A DNA stretch of 64,000 nt from Raineyella antarctica (GTDB taxonomy: Bacteria; Actinomycetota; Actinomycetes; Propionibacteriales; Propionibacteriaceae), in the NCBI RefSeq assembly GCF_900092135.1, contig NZ_FMYF01000005.1, positions 186,001-250,000 of the forward strand, read 5' to 3'. Below are positions 44,325 to 52,644 of the stretch, piece by piece (position 1 is the stretch's first letter; each line of letters opens with the position of its first letter). The notes beneath the pieces were generated by a model that saw only the letters and a list, made by a program, of their open reading frames with translations, was not told the DNA's origin and ran no database searches. A program made the translations under genes and the position numbers.

Positions 44325-44543
44325 TCAAGCTTGTTCGGTGGTGCGGGCGGCCTTCTCGGCACGCTCGGCGAGGGTCTCGTCCGCGGCGGCGAAGTGCGTC
44401 TTCGGCACCTCGCGGAGGATCACGCGAACGCTCTCCTTCTTGGCCACACCGGTCCGGACGACCGACTCGGTGAGCTCATGGATGAGGGCGCGCAGCTTCT
44501 CCGGCGTACGTCCCTCGGCCAGCGTGACCTCGATGATCGGCAT
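44325..44543 (-). CDS. xylH: 4-Oxalocrotonate tautomerase
   Basis: 72 residues. The mature enzyme starts at Pro after Met removal (MPIIEVTLAEGR), the catalytic proline of the tautomerase family; Arg in the first 12 and VRVILREVPKTHFA further on are also expected. It interconverts the enol and keto forms of 4-oxalocrotonate. Its ATG overlaps the decarboxylase stop by one base. Confidence 0.95.
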   Translation of the reverse strand: MPIIEVTLAEGRTPEKLRALIHELTESVVRTGVAKKESVRVILREVPKTHFAAADETLAERAEKAARTTEQA

Positions 44544-45334
44544 TACTCATCGCCACCGTAGAAGTAGACGGAACCGAGGTTGGTGAAGTGGAAGCCGATC
44601 GAGGTGCCGGGGGTGGCGAAGTAGGCGTCGGTGATGCCGCCGGTGAGGACGATCCAGCCGGCCTCGATCGCCAGGCCCCGCTTGGCCAGGTCGTTGGCGG
44701 CCAGGGCGAGGGCCTCGCCCGGGTGGCCCTGGACCGCGGCACCGGTCGAGGAGTCGACGATCTCGCCGTTGACCTCGACCAGGATGCCCTCGGTGCCCAG
44801 TTCGATGTCCTCGGGCTTGACCGAGACGCCACCGATGGAGAAGGCGCCCGACGAGGCGTTGTCGGCGATCACGTCGCCGGCGGTGAAGCGGAAGTTGCGG
44901 TAGCGGGAGTCGATGACCTCACCGCCTCCCAGCACCTGGCCGACGGCCGCCATGGCCTGCGCGGCGGTGACGCCCGGGCCCTCGAGGCGGTCCTTCATGA
45001 CGAAGACGATCTCGGGCTCGATCCGCGGGTGGATCAGGCGGGCCTGCGGCACCGGGTCGCCGACGGGCAGGATCATCTGGTCGGTCAGCCACGCGACGAA
45101 GGGGGTGTCGACGCCCATCCGCTGCTGCTTGGCCCGGGAGGTGAGGCCCAGCTTCACGCCGATGAGCTTCTCGCCACGCTCGATCCGCTTCTGCAGGTTG
45201 GCGTCCTGGATGCCGTACGCGCCGGCGATGTCGTTGGCCAGTTCCGGCCACTCGTCGCTGATCGGCTCCCGCTCGCGGACCTCGGCCTCGCAGGCGAGCA
45301 GTTCGGCGGCAACGCTGTCGTAGTCCCAAGCCAT
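44543..45334 (-). CDS. 4-Oxalocrotonate decarboxylase
   Basis: 263 residues, FAH/hydratase superfamily. It decarboxylates the tautomerised oxalocrotonate to 2-oxopent-4-enoate. Typical stretches are GVKLGLTSRAKQQRMGVD, IEPEIVFVM and DSRYRNFRFTAGDVIADNASSG. It resembles the hydratase encoded 3 bp upstream, with which it forms a complex in known pathways (XylI with XylJ). Which of the two paralogues is which rests on similarity of small motifs, so the roles could be swapped. Confidence 0.84.
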   Translation of the reverse strand: MAWDYDSVAAELLACEAEVREREPISDEWPELANDIAGAYGIQDANLQKRIERGEKLIGVKLGLTSRAKQQRMGVDTPFVAWLTDQMILPVGDPVPQARLIHPRIEPEIVFVMKDRLEGPGVTAAQAMAAVGQVLGGGEVIDSRYRNFRFTAGDVIADNASSGAFSIGGVSVKPEDIELGTEGILVEVNGEIVDSSTGAAVQGHPGEALALAANDLAKRGLAIEAGWIVLTGGITDAYFATPGTSIGFHFTNLGSVYFYGGDE

Positions 45335-45337
45335 GGG

Positions 45338-46138
45338 TCAGTTCTCCTTCGGAGTGTTGGCGATGAGAGCGGTCACCGAGCCGAGGCCACCGAAGGTGGC
45401 GGTGACACGGTCGCCGGGGGCGACCGGGATCATCTTGGTGACCGAGCCGGGCAGGACGACCTTGCCGGCCTCGAGGGTGGTGCCCAGCGGGCCGACGGTG
45501 TTCGCCAGCCAGACCAGCGCGTTGATCGGCGAGCCCAGGACGGCGCCACCGGCGCCGGTACCGGCGACCTGGCCGTTCTTGTGCATGGTGCAGCCGACCA
45601 GGCGCAGGTCGACGTCGCCGAGGTAGGTCGGGGTCGAGCCGAGGACGACGCCGCCGCCGGAGGCGTTGTCGGCGATGGTGTCACCGATCTTGATGTCCCA
45701 GTCCCGGACCCGGGAGTCGACGACCTCGAGGGCCGGCAGGACGTAGTCGATGGCGCGGATCGCGTCGACGACGGTGACGCCGGGGCCGCGCAGGTCCTCC
45801 TTGAGGACGAACGCGATCTCGGGCTCGACCCGCGGCAGGAGGTGGTTGGAAAGGTCCATCGGCATGTTCTCGAGGTAGAACTGGTCGACGAACACGTGGC
45901 CGAAGTCCGGCTGGTTGACGCCCAGCTGCTTCTGCATCGCCGGAGAGGTCAGGCCGACCTTGTACCCCCCGATCTCGCGGCCCTCGGCCAGCCAGCTGCG
46001 CACGGTGAGCATCTGGATCTCGTAGGCATCCTCGATGGTGAGGTCAGGGTAGGTCTCGCGCAGTGGCGCGATCGCCACCCCACTGCGGTTGGCCTCGAGC
46101 AACGCCTCGGCGGCACTCGTCCGGCTGATCGAATCCAC
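45338..46138 (-). CDS. 2-Oxopent-4-enoate hydratase
   Basis: 266 residues, FAH/hydratase superfamily, paralogous to the decarboxylase downstream. It adds water to 2-oxopent-4-enoate to give 4-hydroxy-2-oxovalerate. Motifs are GYKVGLTSPAMQKQLGV, VEPEIAFVLKEDL, DSRVRDWDIKIGDTIADNASGG. The GTG at 46138 follows GGAGG by about 9 nt. It is the first of four closely packed pathway genes. Confidence 0.84.
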   Translation of the reverse strand: MDSISRTSAAEALLEANRSGVAIAPLRETYPDLTIEDAYEIQMLTVRSWLAEGREIGGYKVGLTSPAMQKQLGVNQPDFGHVFVDQFYLENMPMDLSNHLLPRVEPEIAFVLKEDLRGPGVTVVDAIRAIDYVLPALEVVDSRVRDWDIKIGDTIADNASGGGVVLGSTPTYLGDVDLRLVGCTMHKNGQVAGTGAGGAVLGSPINALVWLANTVGPLGTTLEAGKVVLPGSVTKMIPVAPGDRVTATFGGLGSVTALIANTPKEN

Positions 46139-46211
46139 GTTCGTCTCCCTCCGATGGGTGTGTCTGTTGTGGTGCGGTTGTTCTGGCGCGTGGGTGCTTC
46201 TGGTGCTGGGA

Positions 46212-47030
46212 TCAGCGGCCGAGTGACCGGCTGATGCGTTGGGCTGCAGAGCGCAGCAGGCGGGCGAGGGCCGGTACCTGGGGACCCAGGCGCTCGGTCG
46301 GTCCCAGCAGCGACAGGGCCGCGTACGCGGACTGGCCCAGGTCGAGCAGCGGGATCGCCACGGTCGAGATGCCCTCGTACGACTCGTTGTCCGCGTGGGC
46401 GTAGCCGACCCGACGGACGTCGTCGAGGACGCTCTGCCACTCGGGCAGCGAACGGATGGTGCTGCTTGCGCGGGGAGGGAAGCCCGCTTCCCGCCGGGCC
46501 CGGTCGGCATCCGCGTTGTACGCGGCGATGACCTTGCCCGAGCTGGTGACATGGCTGGGCAGGCGCCGCCCGGACTGGGCCAGCAGCTTGCTGCCGGGGC
46601 CCACCTCGAGCCGCTCGATGTAGACCACGTCCGCACCGTCCGGTACCGACAGGTTGACGACGTAGCCGGTCTGGCGGCTCAGTTCCGACATGGTCGGCAG
46701 GGCGACCTGTCGCAGGTCGGAGCGCGCCTGGGCCAGGTGGCCCAGCTCGTAGAGGTGGATGCCGAGACGGTAGCGCCCCGTGTGCGGGTTCTGCTCCACG
46801 ATCCTGCGCGAGCAGAGCGTGGTGAGCAGCCGGTGGGCGGTGCTCTTGGCGATGTCGAGCCGGCGGGCGATGTCGGACACGCCGAGTTCCCCGTCGACGG
46901 AGAAGCACTCCAGCACGTCGAGGGCACTGCCGACCGAGCGGAGCTCCCCCTGGCGGGTGGGCTGCTGCCGCCCGCGGCCGCGGGCGAAGGTCGTCACCTC
47001 CCAGGTGCCGGATGTGGGCGCAGTCGTCAT
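46212..47030 (-). CDS. IclR-family transcriptional regulator
   Basis: 272 residues. Winged helix-turn-helix near residues 35-80 (GVSDIARRLDIAKSTAHRLLTTL) and the C-terminal effector domain with LPSHVTSSGKVIAA and AIPLLDLGQSAYAALSLLGP. IclR proteins of aromatic operons (PcaU, CatR-type) sense pathway intermediates. It lies inside the operon it probably controls. Tandem GTTC-N9-GAAC dyads upstream of the ferredoxin gene are candidate sites. The ATG at 47030 is 7 nt after the GlcG gene stop. Confidence 0.92.
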   Translation of the reverse strand: MTTAPTSGTWEVTTFARGRGRQQPTRQGELRSVGSALDVLECFSVDGELGVSDIARRLDIAKSTAHRLLTTLCSRRIVEQNPHTGRYRLGIHLYELGHLAQARSDLRQVALPTMSELSRQTGYVVNLSVPDGADVVYIERLEVGPGSKLLAQSGRRLPSHVTSSGKVIAAYNADADRARREAGFPPRASSTIRSLPEWQSVLDDVRRVGYAHADNESYEGISTVAIPLLDLGQSAYAALSLLGPTERLGPQVPALARLLRSAAQRISRSLGR

Positions 47031-47037
47031 CGGACGC

Positions 47038-47466
47038 TCAGGCCGCAACCGCGGCGGCGCCGGCCTCGGCGATGGCGCGGTCCTCCTCGGAGGTCCCACC
47101 GGAACAACCGACGGCGCCGATCAGCTCGCCGTCGACGACGATCGGGATGCCGCCACCGAAGATCACCAGGCCCGGTCGCAGCGGGATGCCCTTGCCGACC
47201 GACTCGTCGTCGCCGGCGAACAGCTCCATCCACTTGTGTGTGGGGAGCCCGTTGAACGAGACCACGGAGACCGCCTTGTCCTGCGCGATCGAGGCCGACA
47301 TCAGGGCCGCCCCGTCCATCCGGTCGAAGCTGACCAGGTTGCCCGCGGCATCGGCGACGGCGATGTTCACCGGAACCCCTAACTCCTCCGCCTTGGCGAA
47401 CGAGCCCGCAATGGCCCGGCGGGCGCCTTCGAGCGAGATGACGGCCTGCGTGCGGCTGATGGACAT
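47038..47466 (-). CDS. GlcG/HbpS (DUF336) family protein
   Basis: 142 residues, ending in an Ala-rich tail. Conserved GlcG stretches are VPVNIAVADAAGNLVSF, GAALMSASIAQDKAVS and GGIPIVVDGELIGAVGCSGGTSEEDRAIAEAG. The family binds heme in HbpS and appears in many aromatic and glycolate operons with undefined roles. It precedes the IclR gene. Confidence 0.9.
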   Translation of the reverse strand: MSISRTQAVISLEGARRAIAGSFAKAEELGVPVNIAVADAAGNLVSFDRMDGAALMSASIAQDKAVSVVSFNGLPTHKWMELFAGDDESVGKGIPLRPGLVIFGGGIPIVVDGELIGAVGCSGGTSEEDRAIAEAGAAAVAA

Positions 47467-47504
47467 GGGAGCTCCTTTCGAGCGGGACGTACGGGTTCAG
47501 ACGT

Positions 47505-47550
47505 GACCCGGTTCCGGGGATGTCGCGGCCGACATCCCCGGAACCGGGTC
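47505..47550 (-). terminator. Very strong hairpin between the dioxygenase and GlcG genes
   Basis: A perfect 21-bp inverted repeat around a 4-nt loop (CGGC), 8 nt past the catechol 2,3-dioxygenase stop on the minus strand. It would end or attenuate the ferredoxin-dioxygenase transcript. Confidence 0.85.
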
Positions 47551-47558
47551 GGGGTCGA

Positions 47559-48476
47559 CTAGGTGAGCACGGTCGTGAAGCGCTCGTTCAGCTCACGGGC
47601 GTGGTAGAAAATGCCCTTCGCGATCATGTCGGGGGTCCAGGTGACCATCGGGCGGTCGGCGAAGGAGAGGTAACCGCCGGCGAAGACCTCGTTGCGGTTG
47701 CCGGCCGGATCGAAGAAGTAGACCGTCTTGCCGCGGGTGATGCCGTGGCGGGTCGGGCCGACGTCGATCGGGACGTCGTCCATCGCCATGATGTCGGCGG
47801 CGCGGGTGATCTCCCAGCCCTCCTCGAGGCGGAAGGCGAAGTGGTGCAGCTTGGCCTGGGGGCCCTCGAGGACCGCGAGCTGGTGGATCTGGTTGGTGCC
47901 GGTGGTCCAGATCGCAATGTTGTGCTGGTCGGCCGGATCCAGGGTGGTGGCCACCTTCTCCGCCGTCCAGAAGCCGAACACGTCGTGCAGGAAGCGCTCC
48001 ATCTGGCCGACGTCCTCGGCGGTGATCAGCGCGTGGTCGATGGCCGGGGCGCCGATGCCGCGCAGGTCGCGCGGGAAAGCCTCGGGGTTGACGTTGCCGA
48101 CATCGGACTGGCCGGAGGTGATCTCGCTGTAGATGTCGAAGAAGTGGCCGGAAGGCGAGTGGATCCGCAGGATCTCGCCGACCTCGAACTCCTCGCCCTT
48201 GGACACCCGCTCGGTTGTGACGCCGAACTTCTGCGCCCTGTTCTCGATCTGGGCGATGTCGTCCTCGTACTGGACCTTGAAGCCGAACTTCACGACCCCG
48301 ACGCCGCCCTCCTCGAGCACGACGGAGTGGTGGTCCCACTCGTCCCAGCCCTTGAGGTACAGCTTGTTGTCGACCGCAGCAACCTCGTCGAGCCCGAGGG
48401 TCTGGGTGTAGTGCTGGCGGGCCTCTGCCAGGTCCGTGACCCGGACGTGTGCGTAGCCCATTCGAAGGATCGCCAT
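47559..48476 (-). CDS. Catechol 2,3-dioxygenase (extradiol, type I)
   Basis: 305 residues with two glyoxalase-type domains. It cleaves catechol next to the hydroxyls to 2-hydroxymuconic semialdehyde using Fe(II) and O2. Metal ligands read as His148 (DHALI), His211/212 (KLHHFAF) and Glu263 (RNEVFAGGY), as in XylE. A ferredoxin of the XylT type is encoded immediately upstream. The exact catechol substrate (plain or alkyl-substituted) cannot be read. Confidence 0.94.
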   Translation of the reverse strand: MAILRMGYAHVRVTDLAEARQHYTQTLGLDEVAAVDNKLYLKGWDEWDHHSVVLEEGGVGVVKFGFKVQYEDDIAQIENRAQKFGVTTERVSKGEEFEVGEILRIHSPSGHFFDIYSEITSGQSDVGNVNPEAFPRDLRGIGAPAIDHALITAEDVGQMERFLHDVFGFWTAEKVATTLDPADQHNIAIWTTGTNQIHQLAVLEGPQAKLHHFAFRLEEGWEITRAADIMAMDDVPIDVGPTRHGITRGKTVYFFDPAGNRNEVFAGGYLSFADRPMVTWTPDMIAKGIFYHARELNERFTTVLT

Positions 48477-48558
48477 GTGATAACTCCCTTGTTGTCGTGG
48501 CGGTGATGAAGTGGATGCTATGTGGAGCGGGGGTGTGATGTGGGCGACGAGACCGACG

Positions 48559-48924
48559 TCACACGCGCGTTGCCGTCTGCGGCTTCTTCGCCGGAACTTC
48601 CTTGTTCGACAGCATGTAGCGCATCAGGGGATTGACCAGTCGCAGTGAGTTCTCGCGGAACTCCACGACCATGTCCGTGGTGGGGACCGCCCGGCACGGC
48701 AGGCAGACACCGTGGGAGGCCTCGTCAGGGGTGACGACCTCGTCCGAGACCGGGCGCTCGTACTCGAAGCCGCCCTCGTGGACGTCGATCTTGCAGAAGC
48801 CGCAGCCACCGCGCTTGCAGCCGATGCGCATCGCATACCCGGTGCGGTAGAAAGCGGCCATGATCGTCTCGCCGTCGCGGACCTCGACCACTTCGCCGGT
48901 CGGATGGACGGTCACGTTGCTCAT
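48559..48924 (-). CDS. xylT: Plant-type 2Fe-2S ferredoxin, XylT-like
   Basis: 121 residues. The cluster ligands are in GCKRGGCGFCKIDV and CLPC near residues 35-78. XylT-type ferredoxins reduce the Fe(III) of inactivated catechol 2,3-dioxygenase back to Fe(II), so it keeps the enzyme encoded next active. AAGGAG sits 5 nt before the ATG. It is the first gene of the meta-cleavage operon. Confidence 0.92.
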   Translation of the reverse strand: MSNVTVHPTGEVVEVRDGETIMAAFYRTGYAMRIGCKRGGCGFCKIDVHEGGFEYERPVSDEVVTPDEASHGVCLPCRAVPTTDMVVEFRENSLRLVNPLMRYMLSNKEVPAKKPQTATRV

Positions 48925-49024
48925 GGCGCTCCTTCGCGTCGATGCGATGCAGCCTGTCGCTACGGACAGCTTTGCTTGTTCTTCTTCGAGAACTGTCCCG
49001 CACGGATGTGAGGGGGGCCACAGC

Positions 49025-49062
49025 CGTTCCTCGATGCGGAACGCGGTTCTCTCAACAGGAAC
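49025..49062. promoter_or_regulatory. Tandem GTTC-N9-GAAC dyads upstream of the meta-cleavage operon
   Basis: Two sites of identical layout: GTTC at 49026 with GAAC at 49039, and GTTC at 49046 with GAAC at 49059, 20 bp centre to centre. The first extends to CGTTCC/GGAACG. A related GTTCT/AGAAC dyad (GTTCTTCTTCGAGAAC) lies at 48978-48993 nearer the gene. They fit IclR-type operators. A TAATGT hexamer on the minus strand lies just upstream of them. Confidence 0.55.
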
Positions 49063-49089
49063 ATTACCCGCACGGCAGGACGCCCCGAC

Positions 49090-50226
49090 CTAGGAAAGCT
49101 CCCGGATCGCTTTAGGCAATCTGCCGGGGTCCCACTGCAGTTCGCGGACGGCGGTGTCGAAGGCGTAGCGGTCCGTCATCCCGCCGATCCAGGTCACGGC
49201 CGCCCGGACCACCTCGGGCGAATCTGCGGGCGCATCGGGGGCGGACGGCAGTTTCCCCGGGTGGTGGGCGTAGTGCTCGACCAGCGCACGCAGCACGTCC
49301 ACCACGGCGCGGGCCTGGGCGACCGACTCCGGGCGGGTGTAGATCCGCTCGTAGTTGAACGATCGCAGGCCTGCCAGGGCGGCCGCCTCGTCGGGCCCCA
49401 TCGCGATCTCGCCCTGCTCGACGGCGGTCCGCACCACTGCACGGACGAAGGTCCGGATCTGGTTGCGCCGGTCGTCCCCGCACACGTCGGTGACCACCGT
49501 GGGTAGCTGGCCGGCGGCCACGATGCCGGCGTGGACGGCGTCCTCCAGGTCATGGGCGCAGTAGGCGATCCGGTCGGCCCAGGAGACGATCTCCCCCTCG
49601 ATCGTGGCCGGCGCCGGTCGGGACCAGGAGTGGTTGCGGATGCCGTCCAGGGTCTGGGAGCAGAGGTTGAGGTCGGCCAGGGCCACATCGGCGCCCCAGG
49701 GTCCGTGGTCGTACCCCTCGGGCAGGTAGGGATCGAACGCGTCCTCCGAGGCATGGCCGCCGGGCCCGTGGCCGCAGTCGTGGCCGAGGGCCATCGCCTC
49801 GGTGAGCACGACGTTGGCGCCCACCCCGCGGGCGATCGAGGTGGCGACCTGCGACACCTCCAGGGCGTGGGTGAGCCGGGTGCGCTGGTGGTCGGTCGGG
49901 TACACCACCACCTGTGTCTTGCCGGCCAGTCGCCGGAACGACGCCGAGTGCACGATCCGGTCGCGGTCCCGTTCGAAGCAGGTGCGCTCCGGATCCGGCT
50001 CCTCCTCACGGGCACGGTCGCCGGCCCCTTGCGACAGGGTCGCCCCGGGGCGCAGGGTGGCCCGCTCGAGGGCCTCCCTCGCCTCGCGGCCGATCACGTC
50101 GCCGGTGTCGAAGGAGCGGCAGGAATCAGCATGGGCACGGACCACGGCACCGCCGTCGGCGTGGCCGGCCATGGTGCGGGCCCACTGCCGGGCCCGGGGC
50201 AGCGGGCTGAGCGCGTCGTGGTCCAT
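49090..50226 (-). CDS. dgt: dGTP triphosphohydrolase-like HD-domain protein
   Basis: 378 residues. It hydrolyses dNTPs to nucleoside and tripolyphosphate. HD-domain motifs are RLTHALEVSQVA, GHDCGHGPGGHASEDAF and the later ADRIAYCAHDLEDAV, with R(F)RRLAGKTQV near the start. AGGA precedes the ATG at 50226. It is 44 nt downstream of dus on the same strand, and the pair is common in actinobacteria. Confidence 0.93.
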   Translation of the reverse strand: MDHDALSPLPRARQWARTMAGHADGGAVVRAHADSCRSFDTGDVIGREAREALERATLRPGATLSQGAGDRAREEEPDPERTCFERDRDRIVHSASFRRLAGKTQVVVYPTDHQRTRLTHALEVSQVATSIARGVGANVVLTEAMALGHDCGHGPGGHASEDAFDPYLPEGYDHGPWGADVALADLNLCSQTLDGIRNHSWSRPAPATIEGEIVSWADRIAYCAHDLEDAVHAGIVAAGQLPTVVTDVCGDDRRNQIRTFVRAVVRTAVEQGEIAMGPDEAAALAGLRSFNYERIYTRPESVAQARAVVDVLRALVEHYAHHPGKLPSAPDAPADSPEVVRAAVTWIGGMTDRYAFDTAVRELQWDPGRLPKAIRELS

Positions 50227-50270
50227 GTCCCCATCCTGCCAGCCTCCACTGACAGCCGGGCTGGGAGTCC

Positions 50271-51425
50271 TCAGCCGCCCGAGACGCCGATCTCGGCGGC
50301 CGAGAGGTCCTGGTCGAGCCCGCAGGTGTCGGCCAGCCAGCCCTCGGGCATCGCGACCTTCCCGCGCGGGGAGCCCTGCCGACCGCGGGGGGCGCCGACG
50401 GCGGAGTCGGGGAACCGTACGTCCGCGTCCAGCCGCGCCAGCAACCCGTCCAGCTCCTCGAAGCTGGACACCATCGCCAGTCCGCGGCGGATGTCGCCGC
50501 CGACCGGGAATCCCTTGAAGTACCAAGCGACGTGCTTGCGCAGGTCGGTCAGGCCGCGGCGCTCCCCCATCAGGCCGGCGAGCAGCTCGCCGTGCCGGCG
50601 GAACATCGCCGACACCTCCCCCAGGGACGGCAGGGTGCGGGTCGTACGACCGGCGAAGGCATCGGCCAGGTCGCGGAACAGCCACGGGCGGCCCAGGCAG
50701 CCGCGGCCCACCTCGACGCCGGCGACCCCGGTCTGCTCGACCATCTCCAGTGCGTCGGAGGCCTCCCAGATGTCCCCGTTGCCGAGCACGGGGATGGAGA
50801 CGTGCTGGACCAGTGTCGCCATCGCGTCCCGGTCGGCGTCGGAGGAGTAGGCCTGGGCGACCGTGCGCCCGTGCAGGCAGATCGCTGCGACGCCCGCGTC
50901 CTCGGCGATCCGGCCGGCCTCCAAGTAGTACTGGTGGTCGTCGTCGATGCCGATCCGGGTCTTGATGGTGACCGGCACCCCGTAGCGGTCGGCGGCCCGT
51001 ACGGTCGAGCGCAGGATCTCGGCCAGCAGGTCACGCTTCCAGGGCAGCACCCCGCCGCCGCCCTTGCGGGTCACCTTGGGGACCGGGCAGCCGAAGTTCA
51101 GGTCGACGTGGTCGACCCCGAACTCGTTGCAGAGGATCTCGGTCGCCTGTCCCATGGTGGCCGGGTCCACCCCGTACAGCTGCACCGAGCGGGTCTCCTC
51201 GGCCGGGGAGAAGGCCAGCATCTCCAGCGACTTCGCGTCGCGCTCGACCAGCCCGCGGGAGGTGATCATCTCGCAGACGTACAGTCCCGCCCCCTGCTCG
51301 GCGCACAACTCGCGGAACGCGGCGTTCGTCACCCCGGCCATCGGCGCGAGCACGACCGGAACGTCCACGACCAGGGCATCGGACCGGGACGGGGCGGACA
51401 GGCTGAGCGGTGGGGTGAGGGGCAC
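50271..51425 (-). CDS. dusB: tRNA-dihydrouridine synthase B-type
   Basis: 384 residues. A TIM-barrel flavoenzyme that reduces uridines in the tRNA D-loop with NADPH. The FMN site and active-site cysteine are in DLNFGCPVPKVTRKGGGG, and APMAGVTNAAFR and GNGDIWEASDAL are typical. The GTG at 51425 is 6 nt after TACACT with no ribosome site, suggesting a leaderless mRNA. An upstream in-frame extension to 51494 looks non-coding. Confidence 0.94.
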   Translation of the reverse strand: MPLTPPLSLSAPSRSDALVVDVPVVLAPMAGVTNAAFRELCAEQGAGLYVCEMITSRGLVERDAKSLEMLAFSPAEETRSVQLYGVDPATMGQATEILCNEFGVDHVDLNFGCPVPKVTRKGGGGVLPWKRDLLAEILRSTVRAADRYGVPVTIKTRIGIDDDHQYYLEAGRIAEDAGVAAICLHGRTVAQAYSSDADRDAMATLVQHVSIPVLGNGDIWEASDALEMVEQTGVAGVEVGRGCLGRPWLFRDLADAFAGRTTRTLPSLGEVSAMFRRHGELLAGLMGERRGLTDLRKHVAWYFKGFPVGGDIRRGLAMVSSFEELDGLLARLDADVRFPDSAVGAPRGRQGSPRGKVAMPEGWLADTCGLDQDLSAAEIGVSGG

Positions 51426-51484
51426 CGATCGAGTGTACGCAGCGGGCCCGGTGGAGCGAAAAGACCGACATCTAGGATGGCACC

Positions 51485-52141
51485 ATGACCCCACAGGCGA
51501 TCGTTTTCGACATGGACGGCGTGCTCACCGACACCGAGGTGATCTGGGACGAGGTGCGCCGGGGACTGGCCGCAGACGAGGGCCGGGCGTGGCCCGAGGA
51601 GGCCACCACGGCGATGATGGGGATGAGCACCCCGGAGTGGTCGCGCTACCTGGTGGAGACCGTGGGGCTCAGTGGCTCCCCCGAACTGGTCGCGAATCGT
51701 ACGATCGACGCGATGGCGGAGCGGTACCTGGTGCACCTGCCCACCCTGCCCGGGGCGGTGGAGGCCGTGCGCCGGCTGGCCGGCCGCTGGACGCTGGGAC
51801 TGGCCTCGTCCTCCCCGCGCCGGCTGATCGACTCCAGCCTTGCCGCCCTGGGCCTGACCGACTCGTTCGCCGTGACCGTCTCCACCGAGGAGGTCGAGCG
51901 CGGCAAGCCCGCCCCCGACGGCTACCTGCGCGCCTGCGAGCTGCTCGGCGTCGATCCGGCGGCCAGCGTGGCGATCGAGGACTCCAGCAACGGGCTGCGG
52001 GCCGCAGCGGCGGCGAGGATGAAGGTGATCGCAGTGCCGCGGCCGGAGTTCCCGCCGGCGGAGGATGCGCTGGCCCTGGCCGACGTCGTGGTGGAGCACC
52101 TGGACGAGGTCACCGTCGAACTCGTGGCGGGGCTGGTCTGA
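51485..52141 (+). CDS. HAD-superfamily hydrolase, beta-phosphoglucomutase-like
   Basis: 218 residues. Nucleophile motif FDMDGVLTDTE near residue 8, motif II LASSSPRR, motif III K in ERGKPAPDGYL, motif IV AIEDSSNGL. An alpha-helical C1 cap follows motif I. It may dephosphorylate or isomerise a small sugar phosphate. It overlaps the Nudix gene by one base and is divergent from dus. Confidence 0.9.
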   Translation: MTPQAIVFDMDGVLTDTEVIWDEVRRGLAADEGRAWPEEATTAMMGMSTPEWSRYLVETVGLSGSPELVANRTIDAMAERYLVHLPTLPGAVEAVRRLAGRWTLGLASSSPRRLIDSSLAALGLTDSFAVTVSTEEVERGKPAPDGYLRACELLGVDPAASVAIEDSSNGLRAAAAARMKVIAVPRPEFPPAEDALALADVVVEHLDEVTVELVAGLV

Positions 52142-52629
52142 TGGCGACCCCGGACTTCATCGTCCGCCAGCGCGCCAAGCTCGGACACGAACTGCTGTGG
52201 CTGTCCGGCACCACAGCGGTGGTGCTGCGCCAGGGCGAGGACGGGCTGGAGACGCTGCTGATCCGCCGCTCCGACAACGGGCTGTGGTGCCCGGTCGCGG
52301 GGATCATCGACCCGGGTGAGCATCCGTTCCAGGCGGCGCTGCGCGAGGTGCGCGAGGAGGCGGGTGTGGTCGCCGAGGTCGAGCGGCTGGCGTGGGTCAC
52401 GATCACCGACGTGATCGAGTACGAGAACGGTGACCGGACCCAGTACATCGACCACATCTTCCGCTGCCAGTGGCTCGGCGGCGAGCCGCGGCCAGACCAC
52501 GAGGAGACCACCGAGGCACGGTTCTTCCCGGTGGACGCGCTGCCCCCGATGGCCGAGAAGTACGCCGACCGGGTCCGGGTGGTCCTGGAGGACCGACCCG
52601 AGACCCGGCTCGGACCGTACGCGGGCTGA
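52141..52629 (+). CDS. Nudix hydrolase
   Basis: 162 residues. The Nudix box is intact: GIIDPGE then HPFQAAL then REVREEAGV, with all three glutamates. It cleaves nucleoside diphosphate derivatives; the substrate is unknown. It overlaps the HAD gene stop (TGATG). Confidence 0.95.
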   Translation: MATPDFIVRQRAKLGHELLWLSGTTAVVLRQGEDGLETLLIRRSDNGLWCPVAGIIDPGEHPFQAALREVREEAGVVAEVERLAWVTITDVIEYENGDRTQYIDHIFRCQWLGGEPRPDHEETTEARFFPVDALPPMAEKYADRVRVVLEDRPETRLGPYAG

Positions 52630-52644
52630 GCCGTAGCGGACCGG

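Noticed and set aside
48925-49024. Hairpin GGACAG/CTGTCC with GTTCTTCTTCGAGAAC as a riboswitch or terminator
   Set aside because: The arms nest imperfectly, no known riboswitch class matches, and it lies in the leader of the ferredoxin gene, where a regulator site is the simpler reading.
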